From Roseibium aggregatum (GTDB lineage Bacteria; Pseudomonadota; Alphaproteobacteria; Rhizobiales; Stappiaceae), in NCBI RefSeq assembly GCF_014692675.1, contig NZ_JABFCZ010000005.1:186001-250000 (forward strand): a DNA stretch of 64,000 bases. Reading direction: 5' to 3'. The notes under the pieces were generated by a model. It was not told where the DNA came from, searched no databases, and worked only from the letters and a program-made list of their open reading frames with translations. Positions within the stretch are counted from its first letter, which is position 1; each line of letters opens with the position of its first letter. Shown here in pieces: positions 38,471 through 46,061 of this stretch. Position numbers and translations under genes: made by a program.

Positions 38471-39292
38471 CTATTTTCCTTTCGCCGCCTGCCAGACCTC
38501 TTCCATTTCTTCCAGCGTCATTTTCTCAAGCGTCGTCCGGCGCTCATCGGCCGCCGCCTCTATGGCCGCAAAACGCCGGCGGAACTTGCCGTTGGTGCGC
38601 CTCAGCGCCGCTTCCGGATCGATATCGAGATGGCGCGCCAGGTTGGCGACGGCAAACAGCACGTCGCCCAGTTCGTCTTCCATTTCCAGGGTGGTGTCGC
38701 CGTCAGCCAGGATTTCCCGCTCCAGCTCCCCGATCTCCTCCTTGATCTTGGCAAGAACCGGTCCCGGAGCGCCCCAATCGAAACCGACCCGGGACGCACG
38801 CCGCTGCAGCTTTTCCGCTTCGACAAGGGCAGGGAAGGCGGCCGGCACATCGTCGAGGAACCCTTTTTCTTCTTCCGGCAGACCGAGGGCGTAGCGGCGC
38901 GCCTTGCGTTCGGCCTTTTCCTCCGCCTTGATCCGCTCCCACATGCCCTTGGCCATGCCGGCCGAGCGGGCATCGTCATCGCCGAAGACATGCGGATGCC
39001 GGCGGATCATCTTCTTGGTGATGCCTTCGACCACGTCGGCGAAATCGAACAGCTTATCTTCTTCCGCCATGCGGGCGTGATAGACGACCTGCAACAGGAG
39101 ATCGCCCAGCTCTTCTCGCAGGTTGTCGAGATCGTTCCGCCGGATCGCGTCGGCCACCTCATAGGCCTCTTCCAGCGTATAGGGCGCAATCGTCGAGAAA
39201 TCCTGTTCCAGATCCCAGGGACAACCGGTTCCAGGCGTCCGGAGCGCGGCCATGATGTCGATGAGAACGGAAATATCGCGGCCGGGTTTCAT
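38471..39292 (-). CDS. mazG: Nucleoside triphosphate pyrophosphohydrolase MazG
   Basis: 273 residues with two MazG units. The first has TPGTGCPWDLEQDFSTIAPYTLEEAYEVADAI, EELGDLLLQVVYHARMAEE and FDFADV, the usual metal-binding EExxE/ExxD pattern; the second has KIKEEIGELEREI and EDELGDVLFAVANLARH. It hydrolyses NTPs and modified nucleotides to monophosphates. It converges on hflX with 15 bp between stops, which is the usual end of this conserved block. Confidence 0.94.
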   Translation of the reverse strand: MKPGRDISVLIDIMAALRTPGTGCPWDLEQDFSTIAPYTLEEAYEVADAIRRNDLDNLREELGDLLLQVVYHARMAEEDKLFDFADVVEGITKKMIRRHPHVFGDDDARSAGMAKGMWERIKAEEKAERKARRYALGLPEEEKGFLDDVPAAFPALVEAEKLQRRASRVGFDWGAPGPVLAKIKEEIGELEREILADGDTTLEMEDELGDVLFAVANLARHLDIDPEAALRRTNGKFRRRFAAIEAAADERRTTLEKMTLEEMEEVWQAAKGK

Positions 39293-39339
39293 GAAAGGTC
39301 CTCTTGGAAATCAGGTCCCTCAAGACATGAAACGGCACG

Positions 39340-39364
39340 CATGCCATGGTCAAGCCATGGCATG
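39340..39364 (-). other. Perfect 10-bp inverted repeat between mazG and the ABC permease
   Basis: CATGCCATGG, loop TCAAG, CCATGGCATG. It lies after the 3' end of the minus-strand pyrimidine operon and before the mazG start. There is no T-run on the minus strand, so it may be an operator for mazG or a non-canonical 3' structure of the operon. Confidence 0.45.
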
Positions 39365-39396
39365 GTGTTGGTGGCCGCGTTTGCCCTGTTTTTCCG

Positions 39397-40551
39397 TCAG
39401 CCGCGGATCGACGGATGCCAGAAGGTAACGGCCCGTTCGATGAGGGCGACCACGCCGTAGAAAACCGATCCGGCAAGCGCGGCGACCGCGATCTCCGCCC
39501 AGACCATATCCACGTTCATCCGGCCGACTTCGGTTGAAATCCTAAAGCCCATGCCGACGATCGGCGTGCCGAAGAATTCCGCAACGATGGCGCCGATCAA
39601 GGCCAGCGTCGAATTGATCTTCAGCGCGTTGAAGATGAACGGCATGGCCATAGGCAGGCGCAGCTTGAACAGCGTCTGCCAATAACCGGCTGCATAGGTA
39701 CGCATCAGGTCGCGCTGCATGGCGTCGGACGCGGCCAGTCCGGAGACCGTGTTCACCAGCATCGGGAAGAAGGTCATGATGATGACGACGGCCGCCTTCG
39801 ACGGCCAGTCGAAGCCGAACCACATCACCATGATCGGGGCGACGCCGACGATCGGCAGCGCGGAGACCAGATTGCCGATCGGAAGAAGGCCCCGGCGCAG
39901 GAACGGGATACGGTCGACCAGGATCGCGATCAGGAACCCGGATGCGCACCCGGCCGCATAGCCGAACAGCACGGCCTTCATGAATGTCTGCCGGAAATCC
40001 GCCCACAGGATCGATCCGGACGAGGTCAGGCGCAGCCAGATCTCCGAAGGGGCGGGCAGCAGGACCTTGGGGATCGCAAAGCCGGTCACGACCGCCTGCC
40101 ACAGAACCAGGATCGTGATGCCGAACAGGGCAGGGATTGCGAGATTGATCAGGCGGTTGAAAAGAGGCGTTGCGCTTTTCCAGGACGCAAGCCGTTCAAC
40201 GAAAAGCCAGGCAGAGGCCCAGGTGGCGGCGACCAGCGCCCAGTAGCCCAGGCCGGCCTCGCCCGCATGATGGGCAATCGTACCGAGCAGGAAAGTGGCG
40301 GCAATGGCGGTGATTACCCCCAGGGCCAGGTCTCCGAACCAGTTGCGCATGAAGCCGAGTTCGTAACGGACACCGGCTATGGCCAGAATGGAAGCCGCTA
40401 TGGCCAGCCGCGGCACTTCCATAACGCTGATATCCGGCTTGAACACCGGGCTGAACAGTCCGATGACGACCAGGACGACGATGCCCCAGGCGAGGATGGC
40501 CGGCATGTCGAAGCGGCTCTTGCGGGCAGGTTTTGCGGGTGCTGCGGTCAT
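39397..40551 (-). CDS. ABC transporter permease (SsuC/TauC type) with N-terminal extension
   Basis: 384 residues. The last 250 or so form a BPD_transp_1 permease (MKAVLFGYAAGCASGFLIAIL; the EAA-loop region MQRDLMRTYAAGYWQTLFKLRLPMAMPFIFNAL). The first 130 carry three or four extra hydrophobic segments, making it about 100 residues longer than typical SsuC-like permeases. It is the last gene of the pyrimidine operon and presumably pairs with the next permease to import a pyrimidine or related compound. Substrate inferred from context only. Confidence 0.85.
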   Translation of the reverse strand: MTAAPAKPARKSRFDMPAILAWGIVVLVVIGLFSPVFKPDISVMEVPRLAIAASILAIAGVRYELGFMRNWFGDLALGVITAIAATFLLGTIAHHAGEAGLGYWALVAATWASAWLFVERLASWKSATPLFNRLINLAIPALFGITILVLWQAVVTGFAIPKVLLPAPSEIWLRLTSSGSILWADFRQTFMKAVLFGYAAGCASGFLIAILVDRIPFLRRGLLPIGNLVSALPIVGVAPIMVMWFGFDWPSKAAVVIIMTFFPMLVNTVSGLAASDAMQRDLMRTYAAGYWQTLFKLRLPMAMPFIFNALKINSTLALIGAIVAEFFGTPIVGMGFRISTEVGRMNVDMVWAEIAVAALAGSVFYGVVALIERAVTFWHPSIRG

Positions 40552-41474
40552 CGCGCCATTCCCATGCGTTTCAGGGTCAGTTTTTCAATCATGCCGACGA
40601 TGCCGACGAGGGAGCCGGCGAGCAAGGCGGCCATGATCAGGGCGGACCAGATCTGGACCGTCTGACCGTAGTAGGATCCGGCAAGGAGACGCGCGCCCAG
40701 ACCGGCAACCGCCCCGGTCGGCAGTTCGCCGACGATGGCGCCGACCAGAGACGCGGCAATGCCGATCTTCATGGAGGTGAAGAGATAGGGAACCGCGTAC
40801 GGGAAGCGCAGCTTCCAGAAGGTCTGCGCCCGCGAGGCGCTATAGGTGTGCATCAGGTCCAGATGAATGATTTCCGGCGAGCGAAGCCCCTTCACCATGC
40901 CGACGGTCACGGGGAAGAATGACAGGTAGGTGGAAATCATCGCCTTGGGCAGCAGCCCGGAAATCCCGACCGCATTCAGGACCACGATGATCATCGGCGC
41001 GATCGCCAGGATCGGGATCGTCTGCGAGGAAATCACCCAGGGCATCAGGCTCTTGTCGAGCACGCGTGAATGCACGATCCCGATGGCCAGCAGAATGCCG
41101 AGCACCGTGCCGATGACGAAGCCGAGCATGGTCGAGGACAGCGTAATCCCGGTATGAAAGATCAGCGAGCGCTTGGAGGTGATCTTCTTCAGGACTGTGG
41201 TCTTGTAAATTTCCTCGACCACCTGGTGCGGCGCCGGCAAGACCGGGCGTTCCTGCGCAAGCGTATCGGTGATCAATTGGGATATCGGCACATCCGTCTG
41301 ACCGGCGCGCTCATAAATTCCTTCCTGGAACGGCGTATTCAGAAGAACAGCCGCCAGGTACCAGATCGCGAAGATCACCGCGACGACGAGAATCACCGGC
41401 CCGGCCGTGCCACGCATCAGACCGGCGAAGGGGGACAGGTTGCGGGGAGGGGAGATGGCGGTATCAGTCGTCAT
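40548..41474 (-). CDS. ABC transporter permease (SsuC/TauC type)
   Basis: 308 residues from ATG 41474. N-terminal membrane anchor, then a long periplasmic loop containing LITDTLAQERPVLPAPHQVVEEIYKTTVLKK, then the permease core with GFVIGTVLGILLAIG and the EAA loop HTYSASRAQTFWKLRFPYAVPYLFTSM. Its stop overlaps the following permease start (ATGA), so both permeases are produced together and probably form a heterodimer. It also overlaps the upstream ATPase gene. Confidence 0.87.
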   Translation of the reverse strand: MTTDTAISPPRNLSPFAGLMRGTAGPVILVVAVIFAIWYLAAVLLNTPFQEGIYERAGQTDVPISQLITDTLAQERPVLPAPHQVVEEIYKTTVLKKITSKRSLIFHTGITLSSTMLGFVIGTVLGILLAIGIVHSRVLDKSLMPWVISSQTIPILAIAPMIIVVLNAVGISGLLPKAMISTYLSFFPVTVGMVKGLRSPEIIHLDLMHTYSASRAQTFWKLRFPYAVPYLFTSMKIGIAASLVGAIVGELPTGAVAGLGARLLAGSYYGQTVQIWSALIMAALLAGSLVGIVGMIEKLTLKRMGMAR

Positions 41475-42279
41475 AACTATGCCCCGCACGCAGGCCTTCG
41501 CGCACCCGGTGGGCGATCTTCAGGAATTCCGGCGTTTCGCGGACGTCCAGAGTGCGGTCGCGCGGCAGGTCGCTTTCGATGACGTCGTAGATCCGGCCCG
41601 GACGCGGGCACAGCACCACGATCTTGGTCGACAGGAACACGGCTTCGGGAATGGAGTGGGTGACGAAGACCACCGTCTTGTTGGTCTTGGCCCAGAGTTG
41701 CAGCAGCTGTTCGTTGAGATGGTCGCGGACGATCTCATCGAGCGCGCCGAAGGGTTCGTCCATCAGAAGCAGGTCCGGCTCGACAGAAAGCGCGCGCGCG
41801 ATCGAGGCGCGCTGCTGCATCCCGCCGGAAAGCTGCCAGGGGAATTTCTTCTCGAAACCGGCGAGGTTCACCAGCTCCATGTTCCGGGCGATCCGCTGCT
41901 GCTGTTCGGCCTTGGACAGTCCCATGATTTCAAGCGGCAAAGCGATGTTGCCGGCGATTGTCCGCCACGGATAAAGCGCGGCCGCCTGGAAGACGTAGCC
42001 GTAGGCGCGCTTGAGCCGGGCTTCGTGGGGCGTAAGGCCGTTCACCGAGATCGATCCGGCGGTCGGCTGTTCCAAATCGGCGATCACCCTGAGCAGGGTG
42101 GTCTTGCCGCAGCCCGAAGGACCGATGAAGGAGACGAAATCGCCTTCCTCGATCTTCAGCTCGATCTCCGACAGCGCGTGCACCGGGCCGTCGTTGGTCT
42201 GGAAGGTAAGCGACAGCTTTTCGATGTCGATGACCGGTTTTGCGGATGCGTCCGCTGCTGCCGTGGCCGCCTGGTTCAT
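41464..42279 (-). CDS. ABC transporter ATP-binding protein (SsuB/TauB type)
   Basis: 271 residues from ATG 42279, with AGGGA about a dozen bases upstream. Walker A GPSGCGKTT, Q-loop VFQAAALYPW, signature LSGGMQQRASIARAL, Walker B LLLMDEPFGALDE, H-loop VVFVTHSIPEA. It belongs to the taurine/nitrate/pyrimidine importer group. No substrate-binding protein gene is found beside it, although such importers need one. An upstream ATG at 42351 would add 24 unlikely residues. Confidence 0.9.
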   Translation of the reverse strand: MNQAATAAADASAKPVIDIEKLSLTFQTNDGPVHALSEIELKIEEGDFVSFIGPSGCGKTTLLRVIADLEQPTAGSISVNGLTPHEARLKRAYGYVFQAAALYPWRTIAGNIALPLEIMGLSKAEQQQRIARNMELVNLAGFEKKFPWQLSGGMQQRASIARALSVEPDLLLMDEPFGALDEIVRDHLNEQLLQLWAKTNKTVVFVTHSIPEAVFLSTKIVVLCPRPGRIYDVIESDLPRDRTLDVRETPEFLKIAHRVREGLRAGHSYDD

Positions 42280-42400
42280 GTCTGTCCCGGTGTCCCTGAA
42301 ATCTGGTCTTGTCGTTTTTTGGCCGGTTTCCCGGCAATTGTCACGGGTCATCCCGCGCCATTCCCCGTGGAGAAGGCGCGGGAAATTGGCGGATGATCGG

Positions 42401-43855
42401 TCAGACGCCGCTTGCCGGAATGCCGGTGCGTTCCACCTTGCGCGGTGCGGTCAGTTCCTTCCAGGTGGACAGGGCCTTGTTGACCGCCTGGAACGGATCG
42501 CGCTTGACGAACTCGCCGTGACCCTGCTGCGGAATGACCTTGCCGTCGTCGACGGCGATCCGGCCGCGGGTCAGCGTGTAGCGCGGCAGGCCCTTGACCT
42601 TCTTGCCTTCGAAGACGTTGTAATCGATCGCCGATTCCTGGGTGGCCGCGGAGATCGTCTTTTCCTTTTCCGGATCCCAGACGATGATATCCGCGTCTGC
42701 GCCGACCAGGATCGCGCCCTTCTTCGGATAGACGTTCAGGATCTTGGCGATGTTGGTGGAGGTGACCGCGACGAACTCGTTCGGCGTCAGCCGGCCGGTG
42801 CCGACACCGTAGGTCCACAGCATCGGCAGACGGTCTTCCAGGCCGCCGGTGCCGTTCGGGATCTTGGTGAAGTCGCCGACGCCATAGCGCTTCTGGTCGG
42901 TGGTGAAGGCGCAGTGGTCGGTTGCGACCACCTGCAGCGAACCGGACTGGAGCCCCGCCCAGAGCGAATCCTGATGCTTCTTGTCGCGGAACGGCGGCGA
43001 CATCACCCGGCGTGCGGCATGATCCCAATCCGGGTTCTTGTATTCGCTGTCGTCCAGGGTGAGGTGCTGGATCAGCGGCTCACCATAGGCGCGAATGCCG
43101 TTCTGCCTGGCCCGGCGGATTGCCTCATGGGCCTGTTCCGATGAGGTGTGAACGATATAGACCGGCACGCCGGCCATGTCGGCGATCATGATGGCGCGGT
43201 TGGTGGCTTCGCCTTCCACTTCCGGCGGACGCGAATAGGCGTGGGCTTCCGGACCGTTGTTGCCTTCCGCCAGCAGTTTCTGCTGCAGGGAGGCGACAAC
43301 GTCGCCGTTTTCCGCGTGGACCAGGGGCAGGGCGCCGAGTTCGGCACAGCGGGAGAACGAGGCGTACATCTCGTCGTCATTCACCATCAACGCGCCCTTG
43401 TAGGCCATGAAGTGCTTGAAGGTGTTGATGCCGCGCTCGCGGACCACGGTCTCCATTTCGTTGAAGACCTGCTCGCCCCACCAGGTGATCGCCATGTGGA
43501 AGGAATAGTCGCAATGGGCCATCGTCGACTTGTTGTCCCACATCTGCAGCGCTTCCAGCAGCGACTGCTCGGGCGCGGGCAGGGCGAAATCGACCACCAT
43601 GGTGGTGCCGCCGGCAAGGGCCGCGCGCGTGCCGCTGTCGAAGTTGTCGGAGGAATAGGTCCCCATGAAGGGCATTTCCAGGTGGGTGTGCGGATCGATC
43701 CCGCCCGGCATCACGTAACAGCCGGTCGCATCCAGCGTCTCGTCACCCGACAGGTTCGGTCCGATCTCGACGATCTTTCCGCCCTCGATCTTCACATCTG
43801 CCGTGTAGGTCAGGTCGGCGGTGACAATCGTTCCGCCCTTGATAACTCTGGTCAT
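42401..43855 (-). CDS. hydA: Dihydropyrimidinase (D-hydantoinase)
   Basis: 484 residues of the cyclic amidohydrolase family. Metal ligands His57 and His59 in PGGIDPHTHLEMP, the carboxylated lysine Lys153 in FKHFMAYKGALM, a later His in VYIVHTSSEQAHEAI, and the catalytic Asp in VVATDHCAFTTDQK. It opens dihydrouracil or dihydrothymine to the N-carbamoyl-beta-amino acid. Within the operon its product would be the substrate of the amidohydrolase encoded just upstream. Confidence 0.94.
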   Translation of the reverse strand: MTRVIKGGTIVTADLTYTADVKIEGGKIVEIGPNLSGDETLDATGCYVMPGGIDPHTHLEMPFMGTYSSDNFDSGTRAALAGGTTMVVDFALPAPEQSLLEALQMWDNKSTMAHCDYSFHMAITWWGEQVFNEMETVVRERGINTFKHFMAYKGALMVNDDEMYASFSRCAELGALPLVHAENGDVVASLQQKLLAEGNNGPEAHAYSRPPEVEGEATNRAIMIADMAGVPVYIVHTSSEQAHEAIRRARQNGIRAYGEPLIQHLTLDDSEYKNPDWDHAARRVMSPPFRDKKHQDSLWAGLQSGSLQVVATDHCAFTTDQKRYGVGDFTKIPNGTGGLEDRLPMLWTYGVGTGRLTPNEFVAVTSTNIAKILNVYPKKGAILVGADADIIVWDPEKEKTISAATQESAIDYNVFEGKKVKGLPRYTLTRGRIAVDDGKVIPQQGHGEFVKRDPFQAVNKALSTWKELTAPRKVERTGIPASGV

Positions 43856-43947
43856 CGCTGTTCCCCTTTGTTGTTCCGCTGTCAGCTTCTGTCTGTCTCT
43901 CTGTCCCGGTTCATGTCCGGGCCTAGCGCATCCAAAAATATAATCGT

Positions 43948-43989
43948 GGCTCTCCGGTCCCGGATCTCACTTCGTTCGTCCGGGATGAC
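43948..43989 (+). repeat. REP-like element, unit 1 (forward)
   Basis: A 42-base element beginning GGCTCTCCGGTCCCGGATC and ending CGTCCGGGATGAC. It contains the inverted pair CCCGGA / TCCGGG. The same element recurs in forward orientation at 44404-44445 with one base different, and in reverse orientation at 44022-44067 in a diverged form. Confidence 0.8.
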
Positions 43990-44021
43990 TAGTCAGAGGT
44001 ACAAATGCCTTCCTCTCCATA

Positions 44022-44067
44022 GTCATCCCGGCCGCAGGCGAAGCCGGAGAGCCGGGACCGGCGAGCC
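44022..44067 (-). repeat. REP-like element, unit 2 (reverse)
   Basis: Read on the minus strand this starts GGCTCGCCGGTCCCGGCTC and ends CGGCCGGGATGAC, matching unit 1 at both ends with a different central loop. With unit 1 it makes an inverted pair 32 bases apart, like a bacterial interspersed mosaic element, on the 3' side of the GIY-YIG gene. Confidence 0.75.
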
Positions 44068-44078
44068 AAGGCCTCTCC

Positions 44079-44366
44079 TTACCGGTTCAATTCCTCATAC
44101 AGATCTCGCCATTCCGGGTTCATCTTTTCAATCAGATCGAACTTCCATTGCCGTCTCCAGCGTTTGATCTGCTTCTCCCGCTGGATCGCCTCTTGCAGAT
44201 CCGCATGTTCCTCGTACCAGACCAGACTTTTCACCCTATATTTCGACGTGAAACCGGGAATGAGATCATAGCGATGTTCATATACCCGTCGAGGCAGATC
44301 AGTGGTCACGCCTGTGTAGAGCGTTTCATACGGTTTCGACGCAAGGATATAGACCCACGCGGGCAA
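44079..44366 (-). CDS. GIY-YIG superfamily nuclease-like protein
   Basis: About 95 residues. The GIY-YIG core is WVYILASKPYETLYTGVTTDLPRRVYEH (VYI and YTG in place of GIY and YIG, with the catalytic Arg in PRR), followed by KSLVWYEEHADLQEAIQREKQIKRW with the conserved Glu. TTG 44366 gives the usual length of these small proteins and has AGGAGA upstream; a GTG at 44426 lies inside the neighbouring repeat and is less likely. It sits between two REP-like repeat pairs inside an otherwise compact catabolic operon. Genes of this type are scattered among repeats in many Hyphomicrobiales; their role is unknown. Confidence 0.85.
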   Translation of the reverse strand: MPAWVYILASKPYETLYTGVTTDLPRRVYEHRYDLIPGFTSKYRVKSLVWYEEHADLQEAIQREKQIKRWRRQWKFDLIEKMNPEWRDLYEELNR

Positions 44367-44403
44367 GCTTGTTTGATCTCCTGTTTTACTGAGGAAAGCC
44401 CTT

Positions 44404-44445
44404 GGCTCTCCGGTCCCGGATCTCACTGCGTTCGTCCGGGATGAC
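44404..44445 (+). repeat. REP-like element, unit 3 (forward)
   Basis: Matches unit 1 over all 42 bases except one (CACTGCG for CACTTCG). It lies immediately upstream of the GIY-YIG gene, read on the minus strand, and even provides an in-frame GTG. Confidence 0.8.
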
Positions 44446-44464
44446 TATTGATAGGTTGTACTAA

Positions 44465-44476
44465 GCCCGGAGAGCC
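44465..44476 (-). repeat. REP-like element, partial unit 4 (reverse)
   Basis: GCCCGGAGAGCC, the reverse of the GGCTCTCCGG end of the element. It appears to be a truncated partner for unit 3, mirroring the unit 1/unit 2 pair on the other side of the gene. Confidence 0.5.
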
Positions 44477-44496
44477 ATGGAATTTCGTTCAGTTCG

Positions 44497-45753
44497 TCAC
44501 TCCACGATCTCCGCCGTCTCGACGACCGCGTGGAACAGCACGTCGGCACCGGCCTTGGCCCAGTCCCTGGTGATCTCTTCCGCCTCGTTGTGGGACAGGC
44601 CGTCGACACAGGGGCACATGATCATGGCGGTCGGGGCGACCTTGTTGATCCAGCAGGCGTCGTGGCCGGCGCCGGAAATGATGTTCCGGTGCGAATAACC
44701 GAGCCGTTCGGCGGCGTTGCGGACCGCCGTCACGCAGCCCTCATCGAAGGTCACCGGGTCGAAGCCGCCGACCTTCTCGAATTCCACGCCGAGCCCCATG
44801 TCGTCGCAGATTTTCTTCGCCCCTTCCTTGAGGCGCTTTTCCATGTCCTGGATGACGGCAAGGTCGGGTGAACGGAAGTCGACGGTGAAGACCACCTTGC
44901 CCGGGATCACGTTGCGCGAATTCGGATAGACGTCGATGTGGCCGGCAGCCCCTACGGCGTGCGGTTTGTGCGACCAGGCGATTTCGTCGACCAGTTCCAG
45001 GATACGCGCCATGCCGAGGCCGGCGTTCTTGCGCATGGGCATGGGCGTGGAGCCGGTGTGGCTATCCTTGCCGGTCACGGTCACCTGCGTCCAGGACAGG
45101 CCCTGACTGTGGGTGACGACACCGATGTCCTTGCCTTCGGCTTCCAGGATCGGTCCCTGTTCGATGTGCAGTTCGAACATGGCGTGCATCTTGTCCTTGC
45201 GGGCGCCGACTTCCTCGTCGCCCACCCAGCCGATGCGCTTCAACTCGTCACCGAATGTCTTGCCTTCCGCATCTTCCCGGTCATAGGCCCAGTCCTGGGT
45301 ATGGACGCCGGCGAAAACCCCGGAGGCGAGCATGGCCGGCGCAAAGCGCGTGCCTTCCTCATTGGTCCAGTTGGCGATCACGATCGGATGTCTGGTCTTG
45401 ATGCCCAGATCGTTCATGGAACGAACCGCCTCCAGCGCGCCGAGCACGCCGAGCACGCCGTCGTATTTGCCGCCGGTGGGCTGGGTGTCCAGGTGCGAGC
45501 CCATATAGACGGGTAGGGCGTTCGGATCGGTTCCCGGTCGGGTCATGAACATGTTGCCCATGGTGTCGACGCCCATGGTCATGCCTGCCTCTTCGCACCA
45601 TTTCTGGAACAGCTTGCGGCCTTCGCTGTCGGCATCGGTCAGGGTCTGACGGTTGTTGCCGCCGGCAACGCCCGGGCCGATCTTGGCCATTTCCATCAGG
45701 CTGTCCCACAGCCGGTCGGCGTTGATACGCAGGTTTTCACCCGGAGCTGCCAT
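44497..45753 (-). CDS. Zn-dependent amidohydrolase, beta-ureidopropionase / N-carbamoyl-amino-acid hydrolase type
   Basis: 418 residues of the M20/M28-like amidase/hydantoinase-carbamoylase family. Metal ligands His87 (MGSHLDTQ), Asp98 (GKYDGVLGV) and Glu133 (NWTNEEGTRFAP); near the C-terminus ISGAGHDACWINKVAPTAMIMCP supplies the last His. In context it should hydrolyse N-carbamoyl-beta-alanine to beta-alanine, CO2 and ammonia. Allantoate amidohydrolase is an alternative within the family. The start ATG 45753 is preferred over a long unconserved upstream frame that overlaps the cupin gene. Confidence 0.88.
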   Translation of the reverse strand: MAAPGENLRINADRLWDSLMEMAKIGPGVAGGNNRQTLTDADSEGRKLFQKWCEEAGMTMGVDTMGNMFMTRPGTDPNALPVYMGSHLDTQPTGGKYDGVLGVLGALEAVRSMNDLGIKTRHPIVIANWTNEEGTRFAPAMLASGVFAGVHTQDWAYDREDAEGKTFGDELKRIGWVGDEEVGARKDKMHAMFELHIEQGPILEAEGKDIGVVTHSQGLSWTQVTVTGKDSHTGSTPMPMRKNAGLGMARILELVDEIAWSHKPHAVGAAGHIDVYPNSRNVIPGKVVFTVDFRSPDLAVIQDMEKRLKEGAKKICDDMGLGVEFEKVGGFDPVTFDEGCVTAVRNAAERLGYSHRNIISGAGHDACWINKVAPTAMIMCPCVDGLSHNEAEEITRDWAKAGADVLFHAVVETAEIVE

Positions 45754-45755
45754 TG

Positions 45756-46049
45756 TCACGTCTCCTGCTTGAGTTCGATTTCCACGAAGGACATCGGCTT
45801 GTCCCCGTTGTTGATGACATTGTGTTCGACGCCGATCGCGCGCTTGTAGGCCATGCCCGCAGGCACCATGGATTCCCGGCTGCCGCCCGGTTCTTCCAGA
45901 AGCATGGGACAGTCCGTCACCGCGGTGATGACGTAGTCCATCTGATGCTTGTGCCATCCGGTCTCCGCACCGGGGGCGAAATCGAACCTGGTCACCCGGA
46001 CGCTTTCGTCTTCAAGAAGAAGTTCAGACGTTGCCTGCGGTCGCGTCAT
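45756..46049 (-). CDS. Small cupin-domain protein of the pyrimidine operon
   Basis: 97 residues, a single cupin barrel: DFAPGAETGWHKHQMDYVITAVTDC (motif 1, with two His) and AYKRAIGVEHNVINNGDKPMSFVEIEL (motif 2, with His). Such stand-alone cupins occur next to pyrimidine or ureide catabolic genes and may be isomerases or metal-dependent hydrolases; the activity is not known here. It ends 2 bp before the amidohydrolase start, so it is within the operon. Confidence 0.8.
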   Translation of the reverse strand: MTRPQATSELLLEDESVRVTRFDFAPGAETGWHKHQMDYVITAVTDCPMLLEEPGGSRESMVPAGMAYKRAIGVEHNVINNGDKPMSFVEIELKQET

Positions 46050-46061
46050 GATCGTTCCTTG

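Noticed and set aside
43856-44496. Insertion sequence around the GIY-YIG gene
   Set aside because: No transposase and no target-site duplication; the flanking repeats are short REP-like elements in inverted pairs, not IS ends.
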